Positions 1 to 13,500 of a stretch of 64,000 nt of DNA are shown one piece after another. How positions within the stretch are numbered: position 1 is the stretch's first letter; the number at the start of each line of letters is the position of its first letter. The position numbers were made by a program, and so were the translations under genes. Under the pieces are notes generated by a model, which saw nothing but the letters and a program-made list of their open reading frames with translations, did not search any database and was not told where the DNA came from. The stretch lies in assembly GCA_026182355.1 (NCBI GenBank), contig JAPFBL010000558.1, positions 179,563-243,562 on the forward strand. Reading direction: 5' to 3'. Source of the stretch: Hermatobates lingyangjiaoensis. Its lineage: Eukaryota > Arthropoda > Insecta > Hemiptera > Hermatobatidae.

Positions 1-377
1 TAGTATCATACAAGGAAAAATCCCTGAAGCTCTGTCGGTGGTATTTTGTCCGTTCCGGAAGAGACCCACATCCCTGAGGAAGGCTATTTACTCAAGATGG
101 TCGACTGGTACCCTTGAGGCTCCGTTCGTAATTGAGTAAACCCTGTATCATCTATTCTTCGGCACAGATCGCAAAACGCCTAGGATTGATGCTGAGATAA
201 GAGGGGAGGATTCAAGAAGTTGGAAGGATGTGAAACGAAGGAGGTCAGGCCCAGCCTCTGGTCACTTTCTCCTCCTCTTCCGTTTGTTCCTGCATATAGC
301 AGGTTGACAGGGTAATCTCGCGAAGGCAGGAAGTCGGAGTTGAGTGCTAGAGGGTATTGGAGACGCATAATCATTGG
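1..377 (-). repeat. LINE-associated repeat, first copy
   Basis: Shares both ends and several inner blocks with 58971-59163; carries about 150 bases more in the middle. Directly fused to R1 at 378. Confidence 0.55.
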
Positions 378-2030
378 AGTGTGTTAGCATTGCTTGTTAC
401 CACGCTACGGTCCAGAATCTTTGATGGATCAAGTTGATATTTTACACCAAAATGGGCCCCATAAAGACGAAGATCCCTATTGTTTGGGAAGAATTATGTA
501 TGATGGCAAAGTCACTTTTTTTGCCAAAAACAGTTTTTTTTAAAACATTTATTTCTCCTAAACTTATAACCCTACAGTTTTGAAATTTTGACATTATCTT
601 TAAAGTTACAAATGGAACAAACCAAAAATATATTCAGAATTTTAAAACAACAAAAAATATTTTTTTTTCAATAAAAAGGACAAATTTTGACTTATAATTC
701 AATCTCAAACCTTGTGAGAGCGATACAAGCCATACTGTTTGACGGACAAGAATGAAACTATGCCTATAAATAGAACATTATGTGTAGATTGAGTTGAGAT
801 ATTTTTTTCAAAATTACATTCGCTAATGGGGCGTTACAGTACAATTTCTGTTTTCAGAAAATGTTTTTTTGACGCTAAACGGCTGATTAAAAAATAATGA
901 AAACTTGACCAAAAATGGAACAACAAATTAACAATTCATAAAAAAAAAATCATGAAGTTTCAATTATGGGAAGGAGCAATAACGCTATAAAAACTGTTTG
1001 TTTATCTTAGACTAAGAGATCACCTGCTATACTTGTCGAATTTTTTATATTTTTTTTCATTGTTTACATTGACTTAGAAATTTTTTGAGCGATTCCACTG
1101 AGATAAAATTGATATTTATAAAGGAACAATTTAAATTGTTTATTGACTTATATGAGATGTAAGAGGAATAATATTGTTACAAGTAAAAAAATCACCGCCA
1201 ATAAACATAAATACATTACCTTTGTCTTCCATGGCATGTGGATTTGTCTCATAAAATGCTTTAATAAATCTATATATTGCTCTCTTGAGCAAAACTTAAT
1301 ATCAGTTACAATTACATTATGATTGTGAATGTAGTACTTTTCCATGGTATTGAAATGTAATGAATGGACTCTTTCCTCAAGAAAGAAGACTTATGTTTCT
1401 TGAGAAATATCCAGTTTTTTTTTTTAAATTCTAGTGTAATAGTTCATATTTATTATTTTCAAAAATTAGAAGCTCTCAACTGTAAAAGATTTAAATTATA
1501 TTGAATAACTGGCTTTGACTTCGATTTGAGTATGTAAACTGGCTAATTACTAATATATTTTTTCTCAATATACATTCATAGCAAACATACCCTTATTAAT
1601 TCATAGCAAATAAGGGTATTTTCCTGTTTAAATTTTTTAAAATTTTACTTTAATATTCAATGTAGAAGGATGTCAAGTAAACGATGTAAGAAATCCACTG
1701 GCTATTTGAACAGAGGCCATGTTCTCTTGTAGGAGAATATTTCGTATCAAGAAATGTTCACTTTGGTTTTTCAAAAATATTATTACTGCTGTAGTCATAC
1801 TAATGAAATTATTTGCATCAGCTGTGTGATGTACCAAAATAAGCTTATATATTGATATGTCCTTCAATCACTATCTGTACTCTTTCAGGAATGAAAGACT
1901 AATAATCATATTCTATTTAGATGTTTACATTATGCTTAATTGAGACGTTATATATTATATACTCAAGAAATTTGATATTAAGTTACTTATAGTAAAGTTG
2001 AGTGAAGGCCACTCCAGATTTTTTTTTTTT
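378..2030 (+). repeat. R1 interspersed repeat, nearly full copy (5' truncated)
   Basis: Matches other R1 copies from GTGTTAGCATTGCTTG to the end GAGTGAAGGCCACTCCAG plus poly-T. No coding capacity. R1 shares a 15-base sequence (CTTTACTATAAGTAA) in inverted orientation near its two ends, suggesting a non-autonomous DNA transposon. Confidence 0.75.
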
Positions 2031-2404
2031 GACATTGTTATACTATTAGAAATTTTTTGATTTCAATAGCAATTTTTAGAAAAACTTATTGAAAAAAAAA
2101 AACAAAAATTAAAAATATGAGATAGCTTACCCATTGTTTTTGTCCATAAGATCTCTCTTAGGGGAGAGATCACATAATTTCTTTCCATGAAGAAATAGGA
2201 ACTTATGGAGTGTTTTGAATAAAGCAACTGTCACTAGACAATACTTGTACCTAAGAGTAATTGCGCATGAAGTATTATGTTCCAGGTTACAGGATATGTT
2301 TATTCCTGATGTTAAGGATTTTAAGGATTTAACTTGATGGACTCAGCAGTTTACTTTTGTGATGAAAACTATTACAAGATGTGGAAGAATGGTCAATATG
2401 AACT

Positions 2405-2724
2405 GTTTAGGTTAGGTTACAGCGCCTGCCCACAACTAAACACCCATAGGCCAAAGAAGGTCCTTTGGGATACTATGCAATGAATATTCCATATCTGGAG
2501 CTCGATATTTTCTTTAACTGAGGTATATTTATAACAGGGATTTTTGACGAGTATCTGACATCGTACAGGCTCAGGACTAATTGCTTCACGTCTCCTCCGA
2601 TGAACGACGTGGTCAGATTTTTTCAAACATTCCTTGGATAAATCGAGAATCAGAGTGGGTATCGAACCCTGGATCTACCTGTCCAGAGACGAACACGTAT
2701 GCTACTGGGCTACTCTATTCCCTA
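2405..2724 (-). repeat. tRNA-derived SINE, full length
   Basis: Minus strand: TAGCCCAGTAGCATACG (A-box region) and GGGTTCGATACCCAC (B box), a body with GACGT...AGCAATTAGTCC, and a 3' end AACCTAACCTAAAC. Confidence 0.7.
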
Positions 2725-5156
2725 TTTGAACTGTTCAAGAGAATATTAATTATTAAAGAAAGCTAGTCTCATCCACATAGAACATTAATTACCAAGGAAT
2801 ACAACATTTATTCAGATTTGTATATCCCTTAGCATTTACATTTTCCCTAAAATGCAACAATCTAACTGTTGTTTGATAATAACATAGAACATAGGTTTCA
2901 ATTAGGTCACTAGTGCTAAGCAACGTTGGGCTGGCTAGAAGTTGGATGTGTGACATCTTGCGCTGTTCTACTCGTAATATGTGCTAAATGATAAAGAAGC
3001 CACACTTTTTTTTACCATTGATACTATATAAGATGTAGAGCCAATAAATGAGAAAGTTGGATAAACTCACCTTGATTGCTTGTGGTCTACAATAACTTAA
3101 AAAAATACTGAATTGACAAAAATATGCCTGATTGAAAATATTTTAAAACTTATGGCGTTAGTTGCCCTAGTTAGTGATACGTATAATTTAAACAAAGACA
3201 ACCTTGCGTGAGATGCAACACGACTTTCATTTTAATTATAAACAGTGTGGATTTGTCAGGGTAGCACTACTTCTATATCGAAAGTGATATTGATGCCTTT
3301 GCTACTTATTACTTACCAAACAAGCCAGAAAACAGATATTTTAATGAAAATTTGTGTGATCAGGTTTTTAGCAAAACAAATCAAAACCGGATTTTTCTCA
3401 TACGGCTAAAAAAGTTCAATATTTGTAGAGAGTATGTTGTTTTGTCATTATATGCACACATTTTGTTTTAAATGAGAACTTAGCTAGTACTATAGTAATT
3501 TTAATAAGAATGGTACATACAGATTTTTAAGAAATCACAAAAACAAATTTTCATAAAAAGTATATTCATAAAATAGTTTATCATTTTTCCTGAACTGTTT
3601 CTTTCTTGTCACAGCTAACATAAACTTAAATTTAAAATTTAATTATCATAAATGTTTTCGGTTTTTGAGATATCTTTCTCATACATATATAAACACACAG
3701 ACGGACCAATTTACAAAACTTATTGGACCCAAGGGACATCGAAAAGTGTATTTCTGTTAAAAACTCGATTTTCATATTTTGACCGAAATACAGTACTCTT
3801 AATTATATTTATTTATATACATTTGGAGAATAAATGAAAGTAAAAAAACACATGACCTGTTGATAGGTGATGTTTGCGTAGCGTTAAACACTTAACACTG
3901 AATGATTGATGGCTTGTTTGTTTACAGTTTACCTGGAGCCAATAGCCCAAGCCAATTATCCTCTCCCAACAACACCCGATCAAATAGCTCCTGACATAAA
4001 CACTCTGATAAACCTTGCCTTATTATTCAACAGCACCTATCAACATATTTCATGTTCAAAGTTTTCTTGACTATACTATGATCCTGTCAATTATTTATTG
4101 AATCCATTAATAAATATAATTTATTTGATTTAAAGAAAAATATAAAAAAAAATGTTTATTTTCATTTCGAGAAAATATTAAACTGTTGAATAATATGGAA
4201 ATTAAAATAGATATTATTTCAATTTATTATCAGCATTGACAAACTTAGCAAACTATTAAGTGAAACTTAAATGCAGATAAATAATGCTGTAATTTATAAA
4301 AATAGCTGTTTAATTTTTATTTAGTGGTAACTATTGAAATCAGCAAGGTAACTGAGTCAGTTTGCATATACAATAGTTTTCCCAAGACACCAAATTTGTG
4401 TAGGAGGGATTTAATTTTGGGACAAATATTCCTGTTTATGTTCAGTGTGAAGAAATATAGAAAAATATATAATATATTATTTAGAAGCGTGAATACAAGT
4501 AAAATGGAAACTGCCCCGCACTACTTCAATATACCTGCATTGTTAACCTCTTCTTCTGTTTTAATGTATTATAGTTGTTTTGGAACTACCTGCACTTAAT
4601 TCTTTCTAATTGTAGAATAGAGTGTAATTCTTTAATAGGCACAGTGCACTTATTTTGCCTACTATACTAGTAATTTATACCTTTCTATTTGTACTTTTAT
4701 AGAAATAAAACACGTTATTTAAAAAGAATTTTTGAAATTTAATTACACCAACCTGTAAGTAGATGGCTTAGATTTTTGTCTATATTGTGAAAAAAAAACG
4801 GCCGAAATTTTATAATTAAGATGTCACCACTGATAAGAAATTTGGTTTGCATATTCTGAAAAATTCGTGCGTTTTAATCATCATACGGTTCTAGTAAGTG
4901 AACAATTCTAAATGCCATATTAGTGATTAAGAAATTAATAGGTATAGAACAGTAGGCGTCAAGTTTTTTGAGGAAATGAAAACGGGGAAACCAGTTCTTC
5001 GTGCTTGTACAACTTCTTGAAGTTGTAAGACACAACTTATAAGTGTACTCCCATACTTATAAGGCTTTCTCCTTTTAGTGTTATTCTAGGGACAGAAATT
5101 GTGGCTCATTTATTATTAGGCACACATTGTACTAATGGACGATCCACATGACCTAT
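2725..5156. other. 3' flank of the IR gene, no gene seen
   Basis: AT-rich, unique-looking sequence with frequent stops on both strands. Contains no recognised repeat apart from poly-A/T runs. Confidence 0.5.
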
Positions 5157-5362
5157 TGATTTTACATTGGGGGTCTTAAATTTTGCCTAACTCAAGTGTG
5201 TTTAGAGTAGGAATCTTTAATAAGTACTTGCCACCTTACAGGCCGACATGCTCAGATTTATTCACCTCCCACGTATATAAATCGAGGGCCATGTGGGTAT
5301 CAAACCCCAGACCTACTAGTTCAGAGGTGAATACATAACCACTGAACTAAGGCTCCCAGGTG
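5157..5362 (-). repeat. tRNA-derived SINE, 3' truncated
   Basis: Minus strand: TTAGTTCAGTGGTTATG (A box) and GGTTTGATACCCACA (B box), then the family body to the CACTTGAGTTAGGC region. Confidence 0.65.
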
Positions 5363-5811
5363 TCTTGAAATAGTGTGGAACAGTATTCTCTCTTGTAGAC
5401 AAGTACTTTTTCAATCACTTCAATAGGTCGTACTCCCAGTGTATACAGTACCACCAAACCATATAAGCATAGCCAATGACATCTTGAAGAGTTCTATGTG
5501 AAGGGCTCTTTGTATGTGTTTATAAGTCTGTAAAAGCTATAAGAGGTAAATATACAGTACATTGCCATTAAACATTCAGATTAAAATAATTCAAAAACAA
5601 AATGACTTCATAGAAAATATGAAAACACATAATCGATTATCATTTTTCTTTTCCATAAAATTTTTTCTGTGAAATCTTTTAAACACTGGAAATTTTAAAA
5701 ACTATAAACATGTTTCTGTTTTAAATCCCCACTCTTATAGGCTTCCACTTTTAGTGCTGTCCTAGGAATGGAATGTGTGGCTTATTTTTTATTTAACACC
5801 CATTTTAGTAA

Positions 5812-5935
5812 TGGTTGAACATTTGAAGTCCTAAATTTCACCAATCTCAAGTGTATTTACAGTACAGATCTTTAAGGAGCACCTGATATCGTACAGGCAC
5901 GGGACCAATGGCTTAACTGTAAACACGTAAAATTA
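5812..5935 (-). repeat. SINE body fragment
   Basis: Body only (GTACGATATCAGGTG, CACTTGAGATTGG); tRNA head missing. Confidence 0.5.
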
Positions 5936-6339
5936 TTGTTATAGTTGCTTAAATTTTGACATTCTCCTACCAATAATACAGATATTTTTAATGGGAGTAT
6001 TTCATAACCATTTTAATTCAACATAATGTCATTATTGTTAGTGCCAAATTATATATTAGTAACAGTTAATGAAGTATCCTCGTCCTTGATCTTACAATGG
6101 ACCTAAAGGTACAAGCTCTTCAGGTCCATCTAATATAAATAAACAACTTGAGTGAAATTACACTATTCAATAACAAAAAATAAAAATCTCTATATATAAA
6201 GTTCGAGAGTTTGTCTGTTTGTTTATTTGTGCAGCCATTTTCCGTGGTGATAGAGACCTGAAATTAAATATATATTATTTATTAACTGAATAATGTTAAA
6301 TAAAATAAAATTATCACTATATTTCAAAAATTGGAACCA

Positions 6340-6510
6340 AGATAGCAAGTGTCTTGCGTGCTCACCGATGACATTAGTGGAAATAAATAAAAAATAAATG
6401 TAACAAAAAAAATTTTTGAATTTAAAATTTCAATAATATAAACATTGGTAATAAAATAAAGGCATGGAGCCAGAGTAGCCCAGAGCCTTGTGTGCTCGCC
6501 GATGACAGTA
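6340..6510 (+). repeat. Two SINE head fragments
   Basis: GAACCAAGATAGCAAGTGTC (about 6342) and GGAGCCAGAGTAGCCCAGAG (about 6465) resemble the tRNA head, each followed by CTCACCGATGACA or CTCGCCGATGACA. The second runs to the long (AT)n at 6538-6596. Confidence 0.4.
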
Positions 6511-6531
6511 GTGCAAATGTATTATATTATT

Positions 6532-6537
<6 letters not shown>

Positions 6538-6596
<59 letters not shown>
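6538..6596. repeat. (AT)n microsatellite
   Basis: About 59 bases of alternating T and A. Confidence 0.95.
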
Positions 6597-6599
<3 letters not shown>

Positions 6600-7384
6600 G
6601 ACTACTACATTAGAGGTTCAAATGAATATTTTAGAAACAAACTTGAACACAACTGTCAAATAAAATATGAATGTTTTAAGGTAATATTATAAAGATACAT
6701 TCCTTTCATTAATGTTATTTTATGTTAGGTAAATAAATTGAATATTTCAATTTACAAGTTTTGTTTGCTTTAAATATATTCCATTGTGTTTATAACTTGA
6801 AACGATGTTTTATTTATTTATATGATAAAATAAATGATTCTTTTTACTTTTAAATGATGTTTGTTTTTGCTAAATATATTTACTGTTTATATATCTTGAA
6901 TCATGTTAAGAATACTACATCAAAAGCTTGGGCCATATAAGAATCTGATTCTGTGCCTTAATAACAAGAAACAACGATTAAAATCATCCCTGTCAATCAT
7001 GTTCAGTGATTTAATTTCAATAATTATTGTTATAATTTCTGAGTGCACGGGTCACGGGTAGTCTAGTAATATATATTCTCTAGTACACTGCAAGGACTGG
7101 ATTTATGAAGTTAGTTAAAAGTTTCGGCAATTTAACGGTTAGAGTTTTTGATAAGATAGGACAAGTGTTTGGGAGGAGGAACAAATAATTTTCCGGTAGC
7201 AGTGCTAACCATCTTAATTTCCAGAAGGTCAGGTTCCTCATTATTTCAATTTTTCAAGTGGTTGTGAAAAATGGATTTTTTATTTAATTATGAAATAAAT
7301 AACTGCAATGTTATACAACTAAATAAATAAACTAAAGTTTATCAGAACTCGGTCAGTTCTTCAGGTTTAAATTAAACTTTCATT

Positions 7385-7424
7385 GCCAACGTTTCAGTTT
7401 TTATTTAAAACCTTTTTCATAGGC
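7385..7424 (-). ncRNA. Hammerhead-related structured motif, variant core
   Basis: GCC then TATGAAAAA in place of CTGANGA, a helix II of TTTT/AAAA pairs, then TGAAACGTTGGC. GCC and GGC can pair as helix I. Inverted relative to the copy at 7618. Confidence 0.42.
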
Positions 7425-7617
7425 AGAAGTATAAATTTTGAAACAGAAAAACTAAGTATTATAATACAAATTATTTTACAAAGAAAAATAAGTCTGTGGA
7501 TTTCAACAACAATTGTAGTTTTCCAAAACTGTAGTTCAACAAAAACTTCGTAATTTTTTTTTGTAAAATAATTTGTAATGTAATACTTAGTTTTTTTGTT
7601 TCCAAATTTATACTTCT

Positions 7618-7657
7618 GCCTATGAAAAAGGTTTTAAATAAAAACCGAAACGTTGGC
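7618..7657 (+). ncRNA. Hammerhead-related structured motif, variant core
   Basis: GCC / TATGAAAAA / helix II GGTTTT with AAAACC (one extra A in the loop) / GAAACGTT / GGC. Helices and the 3' half are hammerhead-like but the catalytic core is not. Confidence 0.5.
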
Positions 7658-8397
7658 AATGAGAGTTTAATTTGAACCTGAAGAACTGACCGAGTCCCGA
7701 TAAACTTTATTTTTGTTTCTATTCCACGGTCATTACTTTTATCAATATGTAATGTTTATATACATATTTTAAAGACATTTTGAACAGATAAGTATTTGCC
7801 CATTAAATACAATAAGACAGATTTAAGCTTAAAGTTTCATTAAACTCATAAACCTTACGAGTGGTAAACTGGTGGAAATTATAAATTACGTGTAATATGA
7901 AAGAATTTTTATCTGAGTCAAAATAGTGAATACATTTGACTAGCTGTTTATTAGAATTGGAATTAAAAAGGTTTCTGTTTGATACTGCTTTTAATGTATT
8001 TTTTTTATAAGTTTTCCAATTATATTGGCAAATGATCTGCCAGCAATGCACATATAAAAACTGTGGGAGTTATCGCATAATACTTTGTATGCTTCACTAT
8101 GTCACAAGGGTTTACAGTTAACTACTTTGGTGTTTAATAAGAGATATTTAAAATCTTTATTCAGCTCTAAAAGTGAGTCAGTTCACTTAATCATGTAACA
8201 AACTTTCAAGTGGTATTTGCGAAAGTTTTTTCATCGGTATTGTCGTTGTCACAGTTTATTACTAGTTTAAAAGTCATTTTAGCCAACGCAGCTTTGAAAA
8301 TTATGTGATTTTTGTTTGTAAATGTAGTTAAATTTTCATAAACACTTTTTCTTCTTCTTGGAGTTTGGTCAGAGTTAATTTACGGAATTACCTTTTC

Positions 8398-8435
8398 GCC
8401 AACGTTTCGTCTTTGTTTTATGATATCCTCAGGGC
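8398..8435 (-). ncRNA. Hammerhead-like motif, ACGU family
   Basis: Core CTGAGGA, GAAACGTTGG intact, helix I GCC/GGC. Helix II is poorly paired (TATC against AGAC). Confidence 0.5.
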
Positions 8436-9019
8436 TATAAACTAACAAAAAAATGGACATTTGTCATATCTACTTTACAATCATCATAACAAATTCAAAA
8501 AACTTACTTGTTAGTTAGTAAATTGTTTATTAGTAAGTGTTTATTAGTAAATTGTGGTCAAGAAAACAATACCTTATGTTAAATTTTAATAAATTATAAC
8601 TGAAGAAAGAAACTTTAATACATGATGAGCATTCAGAACATTTAGACATCAAAATATAAGCGAGAACCGAATTCAAGGAAAGCTGCTTCTTAAGTATATC
8701 AAAATAAGAAAATTTCTTGTTTACTCTGAGAGGCAGAAGATTCGACTAGTGTGTTGTACAGAGAGGGCAAAAAAAGCCCTTTAGCAGTTTGTTTTCTCGG
8801 GCTTTGTCATCTCCTCTGATTATTATTAAATGTTTTATTTAGTTAGAAACAATTATTTTATTTTTTTTTAAAATAATCTTAAATAATATTTAACTGTTTC
8901 ACATAAGTGTTTTATTAAGAAGCCAAAATTGAAACTAAAAGCTACATGTAACCAATCTACATATAAAGTTGAATAATCTTTATATTATTCAATCTCTCTT
9001 CTTAAATTTCAGAGTTGAA

Positions 9020-9050
9020 CTATTTTTGGTTTGAACCGTCATCAGGAGAG
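9020..9050 (-). ncRNA. Decayed hammerhead, AAUU family
   Basis: Core CTGATGA and helix II (GGT/ACC, TCAA loop) intact; GAA is AAA and helix III is damaged. Left member of the inverted pair 9012-9180. Confidence 0.45.
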
Positions 9051-9139
9051 ATACGAGAGGGACACCAAGCGCACTGGTTCAGAGACGGTTGGGTCTCCAA
9101 CCATCTCTGAACCAGTGCGCTTGGTTTCCCTCTCTTATC

Positions 9140-9173
9140 TCTCCTGAAGACGGTTCAAGCCAAAAATTAGAGA
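9140..9173 (+). ncRNA. Hammerhead-like motif, AAUU family
   Basis: Helix I TCTC/GAGA (four pairs); core CTGAAGA; one unpaired C; helix II GGT/GCC with a TCAA loop (one G-T pair); AAA in place of GAA; helix III AATT; H17 = A. The G12 change should abolish activity. Confidence 0.5.
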
Positions 9174-9243
9174 CTGCAAGTGTGTGCTTGTGATTCTCTC
9201 TGTTTTTTTTCTACATTGAACTATATTTGTCCGTTTAGGATCG

Positions 9244-9245
<2 letters not shown>

Positions 9246-9309
<64 letters not shown>
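9246..9309. repeat. (AT)n microsatellite
   Basis: About 64 bases of alternating A and T, on the 5' side of an AGAUCU-family unit. Confidence 0.95.
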
Positions 9310-9310
<1 letters not shown>

Positions 9311-9314
<4 letters not shown>

Positions 9315-9449
9315 GATCAAACCAACTGATTGGGTTTTTGACTCCAACCAAGACCGCTTGTTACGGTTGAAATATTTTAGTCCTTTTTTCCTATTTTATA
9401 TTATGGTATGATCATTGATTTTTATTTCACGTTTTTATGTGAAATTTTG

Positions 9450-9476
<27 letters not shown>
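9311..9476 (+). repeat. Single AGAUCU-family unit between two (AT)n runs
   Basis: Contains the decayed hammerhead at 9340, a tail with ATGATCATTGATT, the hairpin at 9427-9448 and (AT)n at 9450-9476. A longer (AT)n (9246-9309) lies on the 5' side. Confidence 0.6.
9340..9382 (+). ncRNA. Decayed hammerhead, AGAUCU family
   Basis: Helix I GACT/AGTC and helix II (ACCG/CGGT) are kept; the core reads CCAACCA and helix III ATATTT. Followed by the family's terminal hairpin (9427-9448) and (AT)n. Confidence 0.4.
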
Positions 9477-9480
<4 letters not shown>

Positions 9481-9701
9481 ACATGAAAAGTTGTTAATTT
9501 ACTAAAACATATAATTAGTGCGTTTGATCAAAAGGAACTCTTAATTATGTGAAAGCATAATCAAATTTTTACTGAATATCGGCAGATCATTGCATCCTGA
9601 GTACAGCAGTGATTGCATAATACGATAATAGAACCCAAGGTTTTTAATTAAATAATTACATGATATTATCGGTATGGATGTATAATTAATATTTGATGTA
9701 T

Positions 9702-10090
9702 CTGGAGGCCAGGTTAACTCAATGGTTAACTACTCGCCTCTAAACTGGTAGGTCCGGGTTCGATACCCACCGGGTCTTTGATTTATTCACGTAAGAGGTG
9801 AATAAATCTGAGCACGTCGTCTCTCGGAGGGTACTTTAAGCCGTCGGTCCCGAGCCTACTAGATGTTATACTACATGGTAACTGACTGCTTAACCAAACA
9901 ATTGAGGACTTTTATGTATATAATTACATGAATAGTTGTTAATTTAGTAAAACATATTAGGTACTCGTTAAAGATGCCTATTCTAAATACACTTAAGTCA
10001 GGTAAAATTTAGGACTCCCAATACAGAATCAATAGGTAATGTGGTTCGCCCGTTATTATAATGGGTGTCAGATAATACATAAGCCAAAAT
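9702..10090 (+). repeat. tRNA-derived SINE with an internal insertion
   Basis: GGCCAGGTTAACTCAATGG (A box, 9707-9725) and GGGTTCGATACCCAC (B box, about 9756-9770). The body is split by about 50 bases at 9890-9955, then continues with CACTTAAGTCAGGTAAAATT. Confidence 0.65.
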
Positions 10091-10318
10091 TTTCGCCCCT
10101 ACAAAATTACTAAAAGGTGAATTACTAAAAAGGTGAAAGCCTTAGAAGAAATCCAAAGGTACATCAAAGATACTTGACTAAAGAATCAAATTCTTAAAAG
10201 GTTTTGTAATTATAAATTTGATAGGAATAAAGTCATTTCTCTACCTTTGTATATTGTGAGATATATATTAAATACATTAAATATGTTATAATATTAAATA
10301 TGCAAATACATAAAATGT

Positions 10319-10529
10319 TTACATTTTATTCGATATTTTATTATGGACGATTTCAAGAGCCACGAAGAGGAGAGTGAGCCCCAAGCCAAGGGCGAAGATG
10401 GACTCTGCAATGACGATGGCCTCTGTTCCAATGCTGACCGCCTTTAGGCTCCACTGGCAGCCTGGTTGGCCCCTGAACCAGAGGTTCATGTTTCTAATTG
10501 CTAATCCAACCTCGCGATACCAGTGCAGT
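10319..10529 (-). CDS. Ir75-like: IR gene exon 9 (M4, C terminus)
   Basis: Residues 525-593 and TAA stop at 10321-10319. Acceptor GCATTGCAG. LHWYREVGLAIRN is the last helix of S2; IAESIFALGLGLTLLFVALEIV is M4; the cytoplasmic tail is nine residues. Higher GC than its surroundings, as are the other exons. Confidence 0.94.
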
Positions 10530-13500
10530 CTGCAATGCCCATATAACTCAAATATAACAACCATAACAACTGTGTATCATGAAACAAGAAAATATTTCTT
10601 GGGACTAAGATATTGCCTGCTAAAATTGATTGAAGGTGATATCACCAATGTTTTAAATGTGTACTTGAGAGTCTATGTTTGATATTTAAAAACTGATTTA
10701 TATCATCATTTTGACATTTTGAACAAAAATTTTAACGTTAGAACCTTTTGATAGCACTGCAAAGTATGCAGTAGCATAAATAACATCCTAATGTCAAAAT
10801 GATCTACACCCACATCAACAATACAGACCGACAGGGCAGCACCTCTTTGTAGCTTCTCTAAGGGGTCAACACCAGCGTGGCGTCTACACCAGACACCGAT
10901 AACTCTACTCACACCAACTATACTATTTATTGTGCCAATTATTAAATATATCTGGTAAAAATACTGTTTTATAACGGTATCTGGTACCATTTTGAAAAAA
11001 AAATAGAATACTAACAACACAATACCACCACCAAAACTACATAAATATTCAGTCATATTTATACTGTTATCACAGTATACTAGAGTATATACCTCAATCA
11101 TATACTAGAGTAAAGAATGCGTTACTTTTGCTTGAACATTTCGGTGTAGGGAGATTTTTTGGCGAAGGAAAGGCTGATCCTGACAGGTGGGACGATGTCC
11201 AGGACGGTGGTGGAGCAGATCTCGGTCTGATCGAAACGTCTCATGACAACCTTGAAGACAGGAGGTTCGTCAGTCAGCATAGCGTACTGGCCAGTCTGTA
11301 CTACTGCCATGCCTTCCTCTATAGAGTAGTAGATTCGCTCCTTACTCGAGTCCAGTTTTGAGAACAATCTGTCTCTCAGCCTTGTCTTCCTTCCGTATAC
11401 ACCTTCTTCACTCTGGAAAATGAAGAAGCATTTGGTCGTTATGCATGTTAACATTACAGAACTTAAACCTTCCTTTCATCGGTGAGCAAGTCTTCATAAC
11501 AATGATTACATTTTCACTTGTTTATGATTTCTAAAGATGTCAATAATTAAATTGAATTCATGGGATATTAACTGTTGAAGTATGAAGAATTGATTTAATA
11601 ATCATGTTGAGTACTCAAAGTTATATCTGTAGATATCTTTAGGTATTGTCTTTTCATTAAATAATAACTGCGATTATTACTGCTATTTCTAGTAAACTAG
11701 AAAATCTGGATAACACAAAAATTAAGGTTGTAAGTAATTCGATTTCATATTATTGTTGCCAAGTTAATAATTCATAGTCTGGATAAGATTTGCGTAAAGA
11801 AATTCTATGGGATGAAACAATTATCAAGGTAACCATCCAAATTCAGAACAATACAAAAATTAAGGTAACAAGGTTTTTATACCATGACATGTTGCAAAAT
11901 ACTATCCAAATTTAGGACAACGTAAAAATTGAGGCAAAAGGAATTTGGTTCAATACCACTGTTGCCAAGAAAATTATGCATATACCAGAAAAACTAAGGG
12001 GTAACGGATTTCACTCCAAGTCATTGTTGTCAAGCAAATATACGATTATACAATCTAGACATAGCATATATAACATCATTAATTATATTCTTGAGCTCTG
12101 TGGATGACCTTTTCGATCGGGCCAGCACATACATCTATAGAAGTTATAAGCAGTAAGTTTTGGAAAAAATTGATTACAAGATATTCCGATTAAAATATTT
12201 TAAAAACAAATTATTACAAAATCTGAAAACCATAGACAATTAAAAATGTTATTCTATGAAACTTTAAATTGATTCATGGAAGCTTTAAAATATTATTTTA
12301 AAGCCACCAGAACCTTAAAAAAAAGTTTCTGTTTACCATTTGTTTGTATCTTGACATTCCCGATTAATACTGATACTTTGCATAGAATTTTATATTATTT
12401 TTGTTACTTTAATGTTTAATAATTTTTCACTTATTTCTACGCATTTTAATTGTGCAAATATGATTTAATATTATTTAAGATGTTAATTAATTGCAATTAT
12501 TAAAAATAATTCCTTTCAAAATTCAGCTGCGTGCACTAAATTCTTAAAGTGATATTCAATACCAAATATCTTCTGAAATGTAGTTAATTATTAAGAGTAC
12601 AGAAATTACAAAAGACATACATTAATAACATATATTACATAAAAATAAACTTTCTAAATTAATTATTATAATTACGGCTTTAGGTTTGTCTCCACTGTAT
12701 CAAATGAAACCAGCATTTTTTTTTTAGATTTTGTTTGTTGGTGTTTAGGACATGTTCTTCAGTTTTATCAAGCTTAAGGGCTTATGAAAATTCTTGTGGT
12801 ATTATTATTAATATTATTCATACATTGTACGTGGGTCTTAAAAATGATGTAATACAAAAGATTTGTTTTATATCAAAAATTAATTTTCCGAATTAATTAT
12901 TATTGAGTATTTGTTTATATTTCTCGTTTTCCGTGTAAAGCCAGGGTGGATTGTTGAAATATATACACAAATAATGCTCTAGAATTTTACGATAAACAGC
13001 CAGACTTGTAAACAACACTTAGTTGACAAGATATAATACCATAAGCAGGGAAATAAGGAGAAGAATGAGAGAGGGAGAGAGTGCGTACGTGAGGGGAGAG
13101 TGAAAATGAAGCCCGTGGCTTGAGTTTGAAAGATCGTTCTTAACAGCCTTCTAACAAGGCTTATGTGACCAAGTAATTCTATCTAACTGACAAGACTAAG
13201 GAAAGTAAAGAGAAAAAAGGCCATCGATCTTTTTTACTCAGGAAAAAGGTAGAGAAAATGTTTTGACGGAGAAGTTATTTATGGAAATGAATTATGCATG
13301 AGTTGATTGATTTTGCTGTAAACATTATAAAAAAAAAACAAAGTCTTTAGCTGAATTTTATATTCTGCACCAGAACTCACACACACAACTTTGACTAAGC
13401 AACTACTTTGCAATTACACATGTTTTTTGAATTCTTATTTGAATATTTCAAAGTCCAAAGGATATAAAGGTCTTGGCTATGAGATATGGGCTAGCAAACA

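Larger units (their letters stand above)
9012..9180. repeat. AAUU-family palindrome
   Basis: Arms of about 60 bases (CGCACTGGTTCAGAGACGG region and its complement) around GGTCTC, with an AAUU-family hammerhead at each outer end, reading outward. Confidence 0.75.

Noticed and set aside
6492..6692. ORF rich in Tyr-Ile repeats
   Set aside because: Translation of the (AT)n microsatellite; the same applies to several short ORFs near 36900-38600 and 48600-49300.
9756..9770. Functional tRNA gene suggested by A and B boxes
   Set aside because: No cloverleaf can be completed and the sequence continues into the SINE body; it is a SINE head.
10706..11101. 131-codon minus-strand ORF between IR exons 8 and 9
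   Set aside because: It lies wholly inside intron 8; no family recognised, and the conserved S2 sequence runs directly from exon 8 to exon 9 without it.
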